From assembly GCA_005779395.1 (NCBI GenBank), contig SXJP01000009.1, forward strand, positions 1 to 58,884: a stretch of 58,884 nt of DNA. Reading direction: 5' to 3'. The stretch comes from Actinomycetota bacterium (GTDB lineage: Bacteria > Actinomycetota > Acidimicrobiia > IMCC26256 > PALSA-610). Every line of letters starts with the position of its first letter. Position 1 is the stretch's first letter. The translations under genes and the position numbers were made by a program. Below, piece by piece: positions 36,655 through 46,896 of the stretch. The notes below the pieces were generated by a model. It made no database searches and was not told the DNA's origin. It saw only the letters and a program-made list of their open reading frames with translations.

Positions 36655-37589
36655 GGCATCTGCAACGAACCCGTAAGTTCGGCTGTTGTCGCGATGCGAT
36701 TTCTCCTGCACCAGCGGACGAGTTCGTCGCGTATCCGCAATGATGCGCGAGGCTCGGCGAAAGTAGCCGTGCCGACACCTACTGCCGAAGCTCCAGCCAT
36801 AAGCATTTCGGCCGCATCGATACCGGTATTGACTCCACCAGTGCCGATGATCGGTGTGCCTGGGAATGCGCGAGCGACCTCAGCGACAGCGCGCAACGCA
36901 ACAGGCTTGATAGGTGTTCCGGACAGTCCCCCACCGCCTGCTCCGAGCACTGGCTTTCTAGTCGCTGGATCGATCATCAGACCCAAAAGTGTATTGATGA
37001 GTGTGAGACCAGTAGCGCCTGCGTCGAGAGCGACTCCTGCGATCTGCACTATGTCGGTCACGACCGCTGTCAGTTTTGCGAAGAGAGGAACGTCAGTCGA
37101 ATCTTTGACAGCCTTAATGACCGCCGAAGTAGCCCCCGAATCGACCGCGAACATGTGGCGGCCACCATCGAGGTTCGGACACGAAAGATTTAGCTCAATA
37201 GCGGCGACTTGTGCTCGCACTTCGTCTAGAAGTTTGGCGCCTTGTACGTAGTCGTCAATAGTTCGGCCCCACAACGACACGATCACGGTTGCGCCGTAAG
37301 CGTGGAGTTGCGGTAAATCGTCGCGAATCCAGGCCTCTACGCCGGGGCCTGCGAGCCCAACAGAATTCAACATCGCTCCACCCGGTGCTTCTGTTGTCCG
37401 CAGAGGCGCGTTGCCTTGCCACTCGAATGGTGCTAACGACTTCACGGTGACAGCACCAAGTTCGTTGAGCGGACACAGCCGTGAGAATTCGGCGCCATGG
37501 CCGAATGTCCCTGATGCCGCGACGATCGGGTTGGCGAGCACTAAAGGCCCGAGCCGAGCGCTGGTATCGACGACGTCGCGCGATCTCAA
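36651..37589 (-). CDS. pyrD: dihydroorotate dehydrogenase, class 1B-like catalytic subunit
   Basis: 312 aa flavoprotein. The catalytic base is Cys in [10 protein letters not shown], the class 1 hallmark (class 2 uses Ser), and the FMN phosphate site is [20 protein letters not shown]. Sequence is nearest to class 1B, which normally needs the PyrK iron-sulfur partner to pass electrons to NAD. No pyrK lies in this operon. The start is TTG, overlapping the carB stop as TTGA. Confidence 0.92.
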   Translation of the reverse strand: MRSRDVVDTSARLGPLVLANPIVAASGTFGHGAEFSRLCPLNELGAVTVKSLAPFEWQGNAPLRTTEAPGGAMLNSVGLAGPGVEAWIRDDLPQLHAYGATVIVSLWGRTIDDYVQGAKLLDEVRAQVAAIELNLSCPNLDGGRHMFAVDSGATSAVIKAVKDSTDVPLFAKLTAVVTDIVQIAGVALDAGATGLTLINTLLGLMIDPATRKPVLGAGGGGLSGTPIKPVALRAVAEVARAFPGTPIIGTGGVNTGIDAAEMLMAGASAVGVGTATFAEPRASLRIRDELVRWCRRNRIATTAELTGSLQMP

Positions 37590-40500
37590 ACGCTCGACCT
37601 TGAAACCGAATCGCTGTGATACTCCTGCAGACTTCTCACATCAGATTGGCGAGTCGAAAACTGCGCGATCCCTTCGGCTGCTGCGATTGCAGCTGCAACA
37701 GTCGTGATACACGCGACCCCGTACTGAATAGCTGCGCGCCGAATATGCATACCGTCGGAGCGCGGTCCGCGCCCACGCGGAGTATTCACGACAAGCTGAA
37801 CGTCGCCGCCTGCTATGAGTTCCACAGCGTCGACGCCCTCTTCATCACCGACCTTTGCAACATCTGTACCCACTGTCAGTCCAGCATTTCTGAGATAAGC
37901 AGCAGTTCCTGAGGTCGCGGCTATTGCGAATCCGAGATCAGCGAACCTCCTAGCAGCACGCAACCCCTGAGACTTATCGCGCTCCGCTAGCGAAATAAAC
38001 ACGATCCCAGAAGATGGAAGGGCGTTGAAAGCTCCGGCCTGACTCTTGCTAAATGCCAACCCGAAGCTGCGGTCGATGCCCATGACTTCGCCTGTGCTGC
38101 GCATCTCTGGCCCGAGGACCGTATCGACGCTCGGAAATCGATTGAACGGAAGCACAGCTTCTTTCACTGCGACATGATCGCCAGCGGCAGGCGGGCATAA
38201 GAGGCCCTCAACACGCAGTTCTGCGAACGTCGCTCCTGCCATTGCTCTCGCAGCGACCTTGGCTAACGGCACCCCTGTTGCCTTGCTCACGAACGGCACC
38301 GTGCGACTAGCCCGGGGGTTCGCTTCGAGAATGAATACCTTGCCATCCTTTACTGCGAACTGCACGTTGAGCAGACCGATTACAGCGAGCGACTCCGCTA
38401 GCAATCGCGTATAGGACTCGAGCGTCGCGAGATCTTCGCGACTGAGCGTCTGGGGCGGAATTGCGCATGCGCTGTCACCACTATGTACGCCAGCTTCCTC
38501 GATGTGCTCCATTATTCCGCCAATAAAAATCTCGCCGGTGTTATCGCGGAGAGCATCGACGTCTACCTCAATCGCGTCTTCCAAGAATCGATCGACGAGG
38601 GCCGGACGCTCAGCCGACAGACCGCCTTCGCGCCCGAGAGTTCCACTCACGCCGAGTTCGAGCATCGCTCGCTTCAGGTCCACATCGTCGTACACAATTT
38701 CCATCGCGCGACCTCCGAGTACATAGCTCGGACGAACGAGTACCGGATACCCGATCTGATTCGCAATTGCTACAGCGGTTTCTGGAGTCGCGGCGGTGCC
38801 ACCAGGAGGTTGCGGTATGCCGAGCTTGTCGCACAGGGCGTTGAAATGTTCGCGGTCTTCAGCAAGATCGATACTCGCAGGTGATGTCCCAAGTATTTCG
38901 AACCCAGCATCTTGCAATGTGTGTGAGAGTTTCAGTGGTGTCTGACCGCCGAGACTCACGATGAATCCTGCGAGGCGACCACCTCCAGCTTCGGCTGCGT
39001 CGCGCAACGCTTCGCCGACATTGAGAACTCCTTCGACAGACAACGGCTCGAAAAATAATCTGCCAGATGTGTCGTAATCGGTGGAGACTGTCTCTGGGTT
39101 GCAGTTGACCATTACGGTCTCGTATCCGGCATCGGTCAGAGCGAAGGCCGCATGCACGCAGCAGTAGTCGAACTCGACGCCTTGGCCGATCCTGTTCGGG
39201 CCGCTACCGAGAATCACGACAGTGTCGCGACCGATCGGCGCAAGTTCGTCGACGTCTTCATAGGTTCCGTAGTGATACGGCGTTGACGCTTCGAATTCGG
39301 CGGCGCATGTATCGACGGTCTTATAGGTAACTCGTACCCCGCTAGCGATTCGTGCAGCACGGACTTCGGCCTCCGAAACGGCCCACAGGTAGGCAATCTG
39401 CGCGTCGCCGAAGCCCATGCGCTTAGCAAGCTTCCAACCAGATTTCGACATGGTTTGCAGGGATTTCGATGCGATGTCCTCGCGAGTTTCAATTATCTGC
39501 AATATCTGGTCCAAGAACCATGGATCGATCTTCGTGCCTTCGTGCACGGCATCGACCGACGCGTATCTGCGCAGCGCGGACTCCACCTGAAAGATTCTCT
39601 CAGGGGTAGGAACCGACGCCATGCGCACAAGTTCCTCAACGCCGACGCTGTCGAACTCAGACTCACTGGCATCACAGTTAAGGCCAGCCCTACCTGTCTC
39701 TAAGGAACGAATTGCTTTTTGGAGACTCTCTGTGAACGTGCGACCGATAGCCATGACTTCGCCTACCGATTGCATCTGTGTGCCAAGCACCGGCGACGAC
39801 CCTGGGAGTTTTTCGAAAGCCCAGCGAGGGACCTTGGTTACGACGTAGTCGATAACCGGCTCGAAACTCGCTGGTGTTACACGAGTTATGTCGTTGCTGA
39901 CTTCGTCGAGTGTGTAGCCAACAGCGAGTTTCGCTGCGATCTTCGCTATCGGAAAACCAGTTGCCTTGGAAGCGAGAGCAGAACTTCTTGAGACGCGCGG
40001 GTTCATCTCGATGATGACCATCTCGCCGTCGGCAGGGTTCAACGCGAACTGCACGTTCGACCCACCGGTGTCGACACCGATTCGGCGAATACACGCAAAG
40101 GCTGCATCGCGCATCAGCTGATACTCGACATCGGACAGAGTCTGCGCCGGCGCGACAGTGATCGACTCGCCCGTATGGACGCCCATTGGATCGAAGTTCT
40201 CGATCGAACAGATAATCACGCAGTTGTCGGCATGATCGCGCATGACTTCGAGTTCGTATTCCTTCCAGCCAACGATCGAGCGCTCAATAAGAATCTCCCT
40301 GATCGGACTCGCGTCTAAGCCGTTCGCAGCAACATGGCGCATCTGCTCGGCATCATGGGCGATACCAGTACCACCACCACCGAGGATGTAGCTAGGCCGC
40401 ACGATGATCGGATAGCCAACCCGTTCGGCGACCTCCATAGCTTCAGATAGTTCATGAGCAAAACCCGAAGCCGGAACTTTTAGCCCGATCTCGATCATGG

Positions 40501-40903
40501 CGGCTTTGAACTCTTGACGGTCTTCCGCAGTACGAATCGCGTCGATGCCAGCACCTATTAGTTCCACTCCGTACTGTTCGAGCACGCCAGCATGGTGAAG
40601 TTGCACGGCGAGATTCAGGGCCGTCTGGCCACCGAGGGTAGGCAACACAGCGTCGGGACGTTCTTTCGCGATGATACGGGTAAGCGTCTGCAAGTCGAGA
40701 GGTTCGACGTAGGTGGCATCGGCGAACTCTGGGTCGGTCATGATTGTGGCCGGGTTCGAATTGACGAGCACAACGCGGTAGCCCTCATCGCGCAATACGC
40801 GACACGCCTGCGTGCCTGAGTAATCGAACTCGCATGCCTGACCGATGACTATCGGTCCGGAACCGATCAGGAGGATTGTTTGGAGGTCTTTTCGCTTCGG
40901 CAT
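37586..40903 (-). CDS. carB: carbamoyl phosphate synthase large subunit
   Basis: 1105 aa, makes carbamoyl phosphate for both arginine (argF) and pyrimidines (pyrB). Two homologous ATP-grasp halves are clear: the first begins [15 protein letters not shown] (here [20 protein letters not shown]), the second around [19 protein letters not shown]. The C-terminal ~130 residues are the MGS allosteric domain. It overlaps carA by one base and pyrD by four. Confidence 0.98.
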   Translation of the reverse strand: MPKRKDLQTILLIGSGPIVIGQACEFDYSGTQACRVLRDEGYRVVLVNSNPATIMTDPEFADATYVEPLDLQTLTRIIAKERPDAVLPTLGGQTALNLAVQLHHAGVLEQYGVELIGAGIDAIRTAEDRQEFKAAMIEIGLKVPASGFAHELSEAMEVAERVGYPIIVRPSYILGGGGTGIAHDAEQMRHVAANGLDASPIREILIERSIVGWKEYELEVMRDHADNCVIICSIENFDPMGVHTGESITVAPAQTLSDVEYQLMRDAAFACIRRIGVDTGGSNVQFALNPADGEMVIIEMNPRVSRSSALASKATGFPIAKIAAKLAVGYTLDEVSNDITRVTPASFEPVIDYVVTKVPRWAFEKLPGSSPVLGTQMQSVGEVMAIGRTFTESLQKAIRSLETGRAGLNCDASESEFDSVGVEELVRMASVPTPERIFQVESALRRYASVDAVHEGTKIDPWFLDQILQIIETREDIASKSLQTMSKSGWKLAKRMGFGDAQIAYLWAVSEAEVRAARIASGVRVTYKTVDTCAAEFEASTPYHYGTYEDVDELAPIGRDTVVILGSGPNRIGQGVEFDYCCVHAAFALTDAGYETVMVNCNPETVSTDYDTSGRLFFEPLSVEGVLNVGEALRDAAEAGGGRLAGFIVSLGGQTPLKLSHTLQDAGFEILGTSPASIDLAEDREHFNALCDKLGIPQPPGGTAATPETAVAIANQIGYPVLVRPSYVLGGRAMEIVYDDVDLKRAMLELGVSGTLGREGGLSAERPALVDRFLEDAIEVDVDALRDNTGEIFIGGIMEHIEEAGVHSGDSACAIPPQTLSREDLATLESYTRLLAESLAVIGLLNVQFAVKDGKVFILEANPRASRTVPFVSKATGVPLAKVAARAMAGATFAELRVEGLLCPPAAGDHVAVKEAVLPFNRFPSVDTVLGPEMRSTGEVMGIDRSFGLAFSKSQAGAFNALPSSGIVFISLAERDKSQGLRAARRFADLGFAIAATSGTAAYLRNAGLTVGTDVAKVGDEEGVDAVELIAGGDVQLVVNTPRGRGPRSDGMHIRRAAIQYGVACITTVAAAIAAAEGIAQFSTRQSDVRSLQEYHSDSVSRSSV

Positions 40904-41991
40904 TAGCCAACTCGCATCAGGTTCGTGAATTCTTCAAATAGGTATCTCGCATCGTGAGGTCCTGGACCGGCCTCGGGGTGGTACTGGACGCTGAAACAGC
41001 GGCGTTCTGCGCTCTTAATGCCCTCGATATCGCCATCGTTGAGGTTCACGTGACTGACAACCGACCCACTGGGAAGGGAATCTGCTCGCACGGCATAGTT
41101 ATGGTTCTGCGAGGTGATTTCGACGCCACCGGTGCTGAGATTCCGCACCGGATGGTTACCGCCGTGGTGACCGAACGCAAGCTTGAACGTGTCTGCGCCA
41201 AGCGCTCGCGACATGATTTGGTGACCAAGACAGATCCCAAAAACTGGAATCTCCCCGAGGAGTGCACCGACATTCGCGGCTGCTCCCACGACAGCGGCAG
41301 GATCGCCTGGACCGTTCGACAAAAAGACACCGTCGGGTTCTCTCGCGAGCACGTCAGACGCTGATGTCGAGGCTGGAACAACTTCGACGAGACAGCCAGC
41401 CTTGACTAGTTGATCGACTATCGAAGCCTTGATCCCGTAGTCGTACGCGACGACAAACAGGCTGGAGTCTGACGCACCTACCGTGTATGGCTCCTTCGTG
41501 CTTACCTCTGTTGCGAGATCCTTATTGTCTGTGCCTCCGTCGGCGCGTGCTGCGGCGAGGAGCACAGACTCATTGGCAGTCCCAAATGCTCCTGGTATCG
41601 CACCTTCTGATCTGATGTGTTTCGTGAGCCTTCGAGTGTCGATTCCTGTTAGCCCAGAAATCTCGTGACGGGTTAGAAAGTCTTCGAGATCTTCGGTCGC
41701 GCGCCAGTTGCTTGATCGCCTCGCTAGGTCACGGACTATGACGCCACGACATCGCGGCTTCGACGACTCTTCGTCGGTTCGGTTGCACCCGTAGTTGCCG
41801 ATGTGCGGGTATGTGAAACTAATGATCTGGCCCGCGTAGCTCGCGTCGGTGATTATCTCCTGATAGCCGCTCAGCGCCGTGTTGAACACGACCTCGCCGG
41901 CCGCGACTCCATCTGTCAGTGTGTGACCAATCGCCCAGCCCTCAAATACTTCACCGTCGGCTAGTACTAGCGCCGCTTCGAGCCGACTCAT
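40903..41991 (-). CDS. carA: carbamoyl phosphate synthase small subunit
   Basis: 362 aa glutaminase subunit. N-terminal CarA domain with [20 protein letters not shown]; class I amidotransferase with nucleophile Cys in [11 protein letters not shown] (~250) and the His-Glu pair in [12 protein letters not shown]. The start has AAGGGCG upstream, 10 bp after pyrC. Shared between pyrimidine and arginine synthesis although located in the pyr operon. Confidence 0.97.
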   Translation of the reverse strand: MSRLEAALVLADGEVFEGWAIGHTLTDGVAAGEVVFNTALSGYQEIITDASYAGQIISFTYPHIGNYGCNRTDEESSKPRCRGVIVRDLARRSSNWRATEDLEDFLTRHEISGLTGIDTRRLTKHIRSEGAIPGAFGTANESVLLAAARADGGTDNKDLATEVSTKEPYTVGASDSSLFVVAYDYGIKASIVDQLVKAGCLVEVVPASTSASDVLAREPDGVFLSNGPGDPAAVVGAAANVGALLGEIPVFGICLGHQIMSRALGADTFKLAFGHHGGNHPVRNLSTGGVEITSQNHNYAVRADSLPSGSVVSHVNLNDGDIEGIKSAERRCFSVQYHPEAGPGPHDARYLFEEFTNLMRVG

Positions 41992-42001
41992 TTGCGCCCT
42001 T

Positions 42002-43306
42002 TCACTTTGTGGTTTCCTGATTGATCACAGTGGGCACTCCGTTGAGCAAGGTGTGCCGGACACGGCCTGTTAGTTCGCGACCCGCCCAGGGCGTGTTGCG
42101 CGATTTTGAAGCAACTTTGCTTGCATCGACAGTCCAGGTTGCTAGTGGGTCGATCACCACGAGATTGGCGCGCTCTCCTGGCGCCACCGGACGACCGTGT
42201 TCGTTGCCAAAACCCGCGATAGCCGCTGGTTGAAAACTCATGCGCGCAACGAGTTGACGCATAGTCAGAATATTTGTCGCTACAAGTTCTGTGTGCGCAA
42301 CCGCAAAGGCTGTCTCGACCCCGAGCATGCCTGGCGGGGCTTCCTCGAAAGGCACTTCCTTCGTCTCTGGTGCGTGAGGGGCGTGGTCGGTAGCGATCGC
42401 ATCGATCGTCCCGTCGATGAGTGCTCGACGCACGCCGTCGCGATCAATTTCTGACCGAAGCGGCGGATTCATTTTGAATACCGGGTCGTAGCCCTCGCAC
42501 GCCGCGTCGGTGAGCGTCATGTGTTGGGGAGTGCACTCAGCTGTTACGCGCAACCCTTCGGCCTTGGCGATACGCACGAGATCAGCAGCCCCCGCTGTCG
42601 AGAGATGAAGTACGTGATAGCGGCCGTTAGTGCGGCGGGCAAGCGCAATGTCGCGCGCCACAATGACGATCTCGGCTTCACTTGGTCGACCCGGGATGCC
42701 AAGCTTCGCGCTCCATTCTCCTTCGTGCATGTGCCCGCCTGCAACCAGATCCGGATCTTCGGCGTGTTGTGCGATCACGGCACCATGCAACGCCGAGCTG
42801 TACTCAAACGCTCGCCGCATCAGGTTCGCGTCAGCTACACAGTCGCCATCGTCGGTAAAGATCCGCACGCCAATGTCGTATAGCTCTCCGAGCGGGGCAA
42901 GCTCGCGCCCTGCACGACTCTTTGTGATACATCCGGCCACCCTGACATCGCACAGGCCCACCTGCCGACCGCGTGACAGCACCGACTGAACTACTGCAGC
43001 ATCGTCGAGCGGTGGGTTCGTGTTCGGCATACACACCACTGCGGTGAACCCACCTAACGCAGCGGCTCTCGAACCAGTCTCGATAGTCTCAGAATCTTCG
43101 CGACCTGGTTCGCGGAAATGCACTTGAATATCGACAAGGCCCGGCGCTACGACACAACCAGACGCGTCTAAGACCTGGGCGCCTGCGGAATCGAGATTCG
43201 GGCCAACCTCTACGACTAGGCCGTCGCGGACCAAAACATCGGCCCGTGTTTCATCACGGGTCGAGTCGACTATTGAGCCACCGCGAATCAAGAACTGTTG
43301 CGACAT
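42002..43306 (-). CDS. pyrC: dihydroorotase
   Basis: 434 aa zinc amidohydrolase, cyclises carbamoyl-aspartate. The metal-binding motif is DIQVHFREPGREDSETIETG (~59-78), where many homologues have DVHVHFREPG; later ATDHAPHA (~305) carries the catalytic Asp. Class I dihydroorotase length. The ATG immediately follows the pyrB stop with no gap. Confidence 0.96.
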   Translation of the reverse strand: MSQQFLIRGGSIVDSTRDETRADVLVRDGLVVEVGPNLDSAGAQVLDASGCVVAPGLVDIQVHFREPGREDSETIETGSRAAALGGFTAVVCMPNTNPPLDDAAVVQSVLSRGRQVGLCDVRVAGCITKSRAGRELAPLGELYDIGVRIFTDDGDCVADANLMRRAFEYSSALHGAVIAQHAEDPDLVAGGHMHEGEWSAKLGIPGRPSEAEIVIVARDIALARRTNGRYHVLHLSTAGAADLVRIAKAEGLRVTAECTPQHMTLTDAACEGYDPVFKMNPPLRSEIDRDGVRRALIDGTIDAIATDHAPHAPETKEVPFEEAPPGMLGVETAFAVAHTELVATNILTMRQLVARMSFQPAAIAGFGNEHGRPVAPGERANLVVIDPLATWTVDASKVASKSRNTPWAGRELTGRVRHTLLNGVPTVINQETTK

Positions 43307-44242
43307 CTAGGACACCCGCTCACTACTCGTTGGGTTCGCGAGCAGGTCATAGAGCACTGCCATGCGGACGGCAACACCATTGGTCACCTGTTCTGTTATT
43401 AATGAAATATCAGCATCTGCGACATCGTTTGCGATCTCTACCCCACGATTCATCGGCCCTGGGTGCATCACTACGACATCGGGCTTCAGACGCGCCGCGC
43501 GTTGTGCAGTAAGGCCCCAGCGAGCGGAATACTCACGCAACGAAGGGAATCGACCACCTGCGATCCGTTCCTTCTGAATGCGCAACAGATAGACGACATC
43601 GACGTCGCCTAGAACTTCGTCTAGGTCGTAGCTCACGTTGGCTCCCCAATCTTCGAGCGATTCAGGCATGAGAGTTGGCGGTCCTACAAGAGTCACGTCG
43701 GCCCCGAGCGCGTTGAATATCTTGACGTCACTTCGAGCCACCCTGCTATGTACGATGTCGCCGACGATCGCGATCCGAGTGCCGTCGAGCGACCCTTGGC
43801 GATGTCTGCGCAACGTGAACGCATCGAGGAGCGCTTGAGTCGGGTGCTCATGGCGGCCGTCTCCAGCGTTAATTACCGATGCGTCGGTCCAGTTGACTAT
43901 CCGGTGCGGCGTGCCGGCTGCGCCGTGACGCACGACGATCGCATCGATACCCATCGCTTCGATTGTTTGGACCGTGTCGAGAAGGGACTCGCCCTTTTTC
44001 ACGCTGCTGCTAGCTACCGAGAAAGTCATGGTGTCTGCCGAGAGTCGTTTTGCTGCGGTCTCGAAACTGAGTCGAGTACGGGTGCTGTCCTCGTAAAACA
44101 GCGTGACGATGACCTTGCCGACGAGTGCTGGGATCTTCGGAATCTCTCGGCGAGTAACGGCGAGAAAACCATCTGTTAGTTCGAGCATCCGTTCGATCCC
44201 GGCGCGGCCACCAAGATCATCGACCGACAGAAGGTGCTTCAC
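43307..44242 (-). CDS. pyrB: aspartate carbamoyltransferase catalytic subunit
   Basis: 311 aa. Carbamoyl-phosphate loop [19 protein letters not shown] (~50-68), lysine loop [13 protein letters not shown], and [12 protein letters not shown] near the C-terminus are complete. No regulatory pyrI was seen. GTG start overlapping the pyrR stop as GTGA. Confidence 0.97.
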   Translation of the reverse strand: MKHLLSVDDLGGRAGIERMLELTDGFLAVTRREIPKIPALVGKVIVTLFYEDSTRTRLSFETAAKRLSADTMTFSVASSSVKKGESLLDTVQTIEAMGIDAIVVRHGAAGTPHRIVNWTDASVINAGDGRHEHPTQALLDAFTLRRHRQGSLDGTRIAIVGDIVHSRVARSDVKIFNALGADVTLVGPPTLMPESLEDWGANVSYDLDEVLGDVDVVYLLRIQKERIAGGRFPSLREYSARWGLTAQRAARLKPDVVVMHPGPMNRGVEIANDVADADISLITEQVTNGVAVRMAVLYDLLANPTSSERVS

Positions 44243-44904
44243 TGCGAGGTCCTATTGGCCGCGTGGCCCTCAGGAGATGGGTCGTCGGGCGCCCATAACT
44301 CGATCCGATCTTCGCCACTATCGAGTTCGCTGATACGCACACGCACATCTTCGGAAAGCTTTGTCGGCAGGTTCTTACCTACATAGTCGGCGCGAATCGG
44401 TAACTCTCGATGCCCCCTGTCGATGAGCACTGCGAGTTGGACCGAACTCGGTCGACCTAGATGGATAATGGCATCTAGGGCTGCGCGGATGGTTCTCCCG
44501 GTGGAGATCACATCGTCGACTAGAACAACATGGCGATCGGAGATGTCGGGCACGGCTGTCGGGCCAAGAGGCAGTACAACCCGTCGTGAGATGTCGTCAC
44601 GATGGAATGCGATGTCGAGCGAACCGACGGGAACTTCGACGTCCTCAAATTCTCCGATCGCAGATGCGATGCGCGCTGCCAGGGGGACTCCCCGGGTGTG
44701 TAGGCCAACCAACACGATGTCGGCCGCGCCGTGGTTGTGCTCGACGATCTCATGCGCGATCCGGGTGATTGATCTACGAAGCGTCGCAGCGTCGAAGACG
44801 ACCGTGCGCAAAGACATCGGACCAGCATTTGTCTCGGAAAAGAAAAACGCCCCGGTTAGGGCGTCGTCATTCGGTTCGGATTTTCTTGCGTCGCTAGGAC
44901 TCAT
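44239..44904 (-). CDS. pyrR: PyrR bifunctional pyr operon regulator / uracil phosphoribosyltransferase
   Basis: RNA-binding regulator that senses UMP. The PRPP loop is [20 protein letters not shown], with [12 protein letters not shown] and [19 protein letters not shown] also as in PyrR. Two starts are possible. ATG at 44904 has a strong GGAGGAG site eight bases upstream and gives 221 aa. The second ATG at 44817 gives [16 protein letters not shown], the normal family start (192 aa), but has no visible ribosome binding site. The extra 29 residues span an intrinsic terminator, so translation of this segment may itself be regulatory. First gene of the pyr operon. Confidence 0.92.
   Translation of the reverse strand: MSPSDARKSEPNDDALTGAFFFSETNAGPMSLRTVVFDAATLRRSITRIAHEIVEHNHGAADIVLVGLHTRGVPLAARIASAIGEFEDVEVPVGSLDIAFHRDDISRRVVLPLGPTAVPDISDRHVVLVDDVISTGRTIRAALDAIIHLGRPSSVQLAVLIDRGHRELPIRADYVGKNLPTKLSEDVRVRISELDSGEDRIELWAPDDPSPEGHAANRTSQ
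44838..44864 (-). terminator. intrinsic terminator near the start of pyrR
   Basis: On the minus strand ACGCCC (44859-44864) pairs with GGGCGT (44847-44852) around a 6-nt loop, then TTTTCTTTT. This is a textbook intrinsic terminator, yet it lies between the two possible pyrR starts and upstream of the whole operon. It is best explained as an attenuator. Confidence 0.8.
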
Positions 44905-44912
44905 CTGATCTT

Positions 44913-44940
44913 CTCCTCCGTGGGAGTCTCACAGAACTCC
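44913..44940 (-). promoter_or_regulatory. candidate PyrR-binding loop beside the pyrR ribosome binding site
   Basis: On the minus strand GGAGTT-CTGTGA-GACTCC (44923-44940) folds as a 6-bp stem with a hexaloop matching CNGNGA, the conserved terminal loop of PyrR-binding hairpins. It ends four bases before the GGAGGAG Shine-Dalgarno (44913-44919). Its 3' strand CTCC can instead pair with GGAG of the Shine-Dalgarno, so the two folds compete. In mycobacteria PyrR is reported to repress translation at such a site. Confidence 0.65.
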
Positions 44941-44959
44941 CTTCACGGTGGTGGTGCGC

Positions 44960-44986
44960 AATGCACCATAGCAGGAACAGTGCATT
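44960..44986. repeat. inverted repeat over the pyrR promoter region
   Basis: AATGCAC (44960-44966) and GTGCATT (44980-44986) form a 7-bp inverted repeat with a 13-base spacer. It covers a possible -10 (TATGGT on the minus strand). It may be an operator, or chance. Confidence 0.35.
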
Positions 44987-45009
44987 CGCCTAGACGGGGC
45001 TCAGGCCTT

Positions 45010-45552
45010 TCAGCTATCACCTAGCGGCGCATCACCAATCCGACTCAGCATCAGTTCGATGAGATCGCCGTGAAAATATGTGAGTGCCTGATACATGTAA
45101 TGCGCAGAGGCAGCGTGTTCGTCTAAGCCGGGGTCTCCGGGATCGATCTCAGCGCCGTCGTCGCTGATCCCGATCGCACTACCTAATGCCAGGCGCATGT
45201 CGTTGAGCACCGTGAGCCAGAATGTCTCGTGTTCCTCTTCGATCGATAACCAATCTTGTGAGCGAGGCGAGTTGGCCAGTGTCGATAGTCCTGTGGCTAC
45301 AACAGCGATGCGGTCGAAGCGCTCCCGTAGCAGGTCGGGTCCCGTGAGAGCCCGCCAAGTTGTCTCTGCTGCTTCCTCGGTTGGATCCAAGTACGCACGA
45401 GGGAAAAGGCGTTCGGTAATCGAATCGTCCGTAGCCTCTATGAGGACCGTGCGAAAGTCCATAACCGCAGCGAGAACGGTCTGAGCTTCTTCTGCTTCAA
45501 GATGCAATCGTAAGCCCCCGCTTGCATCGACTGACCACCATTGCGCTGGCAT
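45010..45552 (-). CDS. DUF2017 family protein
   Basis: 180 aa, acidic, helical, no catalytic motif recognised. The family is found almost only in actinobacteria and sits behind clpS, as here (6-bp gap), hinting at a role with the Clp protease adaptor; this is inference from context. The C-terminal HYMYQALTYFHGDLIELML segment is its most helical part. It precedes the pyr leader region. Confidence 0.8.
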   Translation of the reverse strand: MPAQWWSVDASGGLRLHLEAEEAQTVLAAVMDFRTVLIEATDDSITERLFPRAYLDPTEEAAETTWRALTGPDLLRERFDRIAVVATGLSTLANSPRSQDWLSIEEEHETFWLTVLNDMRLALGSAIGISDDGAEIDPGDPGLDEHAASAHYMYQALTYFHGDLIELMLSRIGDAPLGDS

Positions 45553-45558
45553 TGTCGG

Positions 45559-45858
45559 CTACTCGTCGTGCTGCAAGGTCGCCCAAAGACCATAGGCGTG
45601 CAGTCGCGCCACGGTGGCTTCACATTCGTGTCGATCGCCGTTAGCCACAACAGCGCGCCCTTCGTTATGTACTTGCATCATCAGTCGTGTCGCCTTCTCG
45701 CGTGAGAACCCGAAGAGTTTCTGAAACACGAACACGACGTAACTCATCAGATTTACGGGGTCGTTCCACACGAGCACTACCCATGGCTGGTCGGCCTCGT
45801 GGACTTCTTCTACCTCAGGCTCACGAACGATCCCTGGGAGCGAAGTCGCTGTCGTCAT
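45559..45858 (-). CDS. clpS: ATP-dependent Clp protease adaptor ClpS
   Basis: 99 aa. The N-degron binding core is complete: VLVWNDPVNLMSYVVFVFQKLFG, given here in parts as VVLVWNDPVNLMSYVV and FQKLFGFSREKATRLMMQVH, then GRAVV. ClpS brings proteins with destabilising N-terminal residues to ClpC/ClpA. Its ATG overlaps the nusB stop by four bases. Confidence 0.95.
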   Translation of the reverse strand: MTTATSLPGIVREPEVEEVHEADQPWVVLVWNDPVNLMSYVVFVFQKLFGFSREKATRLMMQVHNEGRAVVANGDRHECEATVARLHAYGLWATLQHDE

Positions 45859-46280
45859 TCCGCTAGGTCTTCGATGTGCGAAGCGTCGGCCCTGACCTCA
45901 GCGGCTACGCGCACCAACAGTCCATTTACGAAGCCACCGCTACCGGTCGTGCTGTATTGCTTAGCCAATTCGACGGCCTCTGAGATCACCACGGCTACAG
46001 GTATTTCGTGCTCGTGCGCGAGTTCGTAAGTTGCAAGACGCAACAGAGTTCGATCGACAATGGGCATGCGATCGAGTGACCAGTGTTCGCTGAATTGCTC
46101 CAACATCTCGTCGATCTGTACGCGAAATCTTGCCATGCCAGAGACGAGGGTGACGGCGTATGGGTCGGGAGACACTGGAAGGCCAGCTAGAAACTCTTCT
46201 ATGTCGAGGCATCTCATGTCGAGTTCGTACGCGAGCGTCAGAGCGTGTTCACGCGCTTCGCGTCTTGTCGCTGCGACCAT
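45855..46280 (-). CDS. nusB: transcription antitermination factor NusB
   Basis: 141 aa all-helical RNA-binding protein that acts with NusE at boxA of rRNA operons. Signature parts: REAREHALTLAYELDM at the N-terminus, DRMPIVDRTLLRLATYEL and AVVISEAVELAKQYST near the C-terminus. It follows efp by 16 bp, the usual efp-nusB order. Confidence 0.95.
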   Translation of the reverse strand: MVAATRREAREHALTLAYELDMRCLDIEEFLAGLPVSPDPYAVTLVSGMARFRVQIDEMLEQFSEHWSLDRMPIVDRTLLRLATYELAHEHEIPVAVVISEAVELAKQYSTTGSGGFVNGLLVRVAAEVRADASHIEDLAE

Positions 46281-46296
46281 GATTCGCCAGACCTAT

Positions 46297-46857
46297 TCAG
46301 GCGCGTGCGAGGTACTCGCCAGAACGGGTATCGACCTTTATGCGCTCACCGATCTCGACGAAAAGAGGAACCTGAACTGTGAGACCTGTTTCGAGGGTTG
46401 CGGATTTGCGGGCGCCGCTCACACGATCGCCTTGCAAGCCCGGCTCGGTGTCTGTGACCTCTAGGTCAACTGAAGCTGGCAAATCGACACCGAGAATCTC
46501 GTCGCCGTACATCGGCAACACGACTGTGTCTGACTCACGCAAGTAGTTGATGGCATCGCCTAGCTGCACCGGGCTTACCTGGATTTGGTCGTAGGTCACG
46601 TTGTCCATGAACACGTAGTCATCGGACTCGCGATATAGGAACTGCATCTCGCGTTTGTCGATTTGAGCGAAACCGACTTTCTCATCTGACCGAAATGTCT
46701 TTTCGACGACGGCGCCCGTTCGCACGTTCTTCAGTTTGGTGCGAACGAATGCGCCGCCCTTGCCTGGCTTGACGTGTTGAAACTCAACGACGGTCATGAG
46801 ACCTTCGGGCAAGTTCAACGCCATTCCGTTCTTTAGTTCGTTAGTAGAAATGCTCAC
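46297..46857 (-). CDS. efp: elongation factor P
   Basis: 186 aa, rescues ribosomes stalled at polyproline. Three OB-type domains; the tip loop reads VKPGKGGAFVRTKLKN, with Lys in the position that is modified in some bacteria. The C-terminal GERIKVDTRSGEYLARA is the family ending. GTG start, 39 bp after the peptidase gene. Confidence 0.97.
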   Translation of the reverse strand: MSISTNELKNGMALNLPEGLMTVVEFQHVKPGKGGAFVRTKLKNVRTGAVVEKTFRSDEKVGFAQIDKREMQFLYRESDDYVFMDNVTYDQIQVSPVQLGDAINYLRESDTVVLPMYGDEILGVDLPASVDLEVTDTEPGLQGDRVSGARKSATLETGLTVQVPLFVEIGERIKVDTRSGEYLARA

Positions 46858-46896
46858 AGCGCGTAGGTCCTAGGTTGAGTTAGCCTTGAAAGGTAT

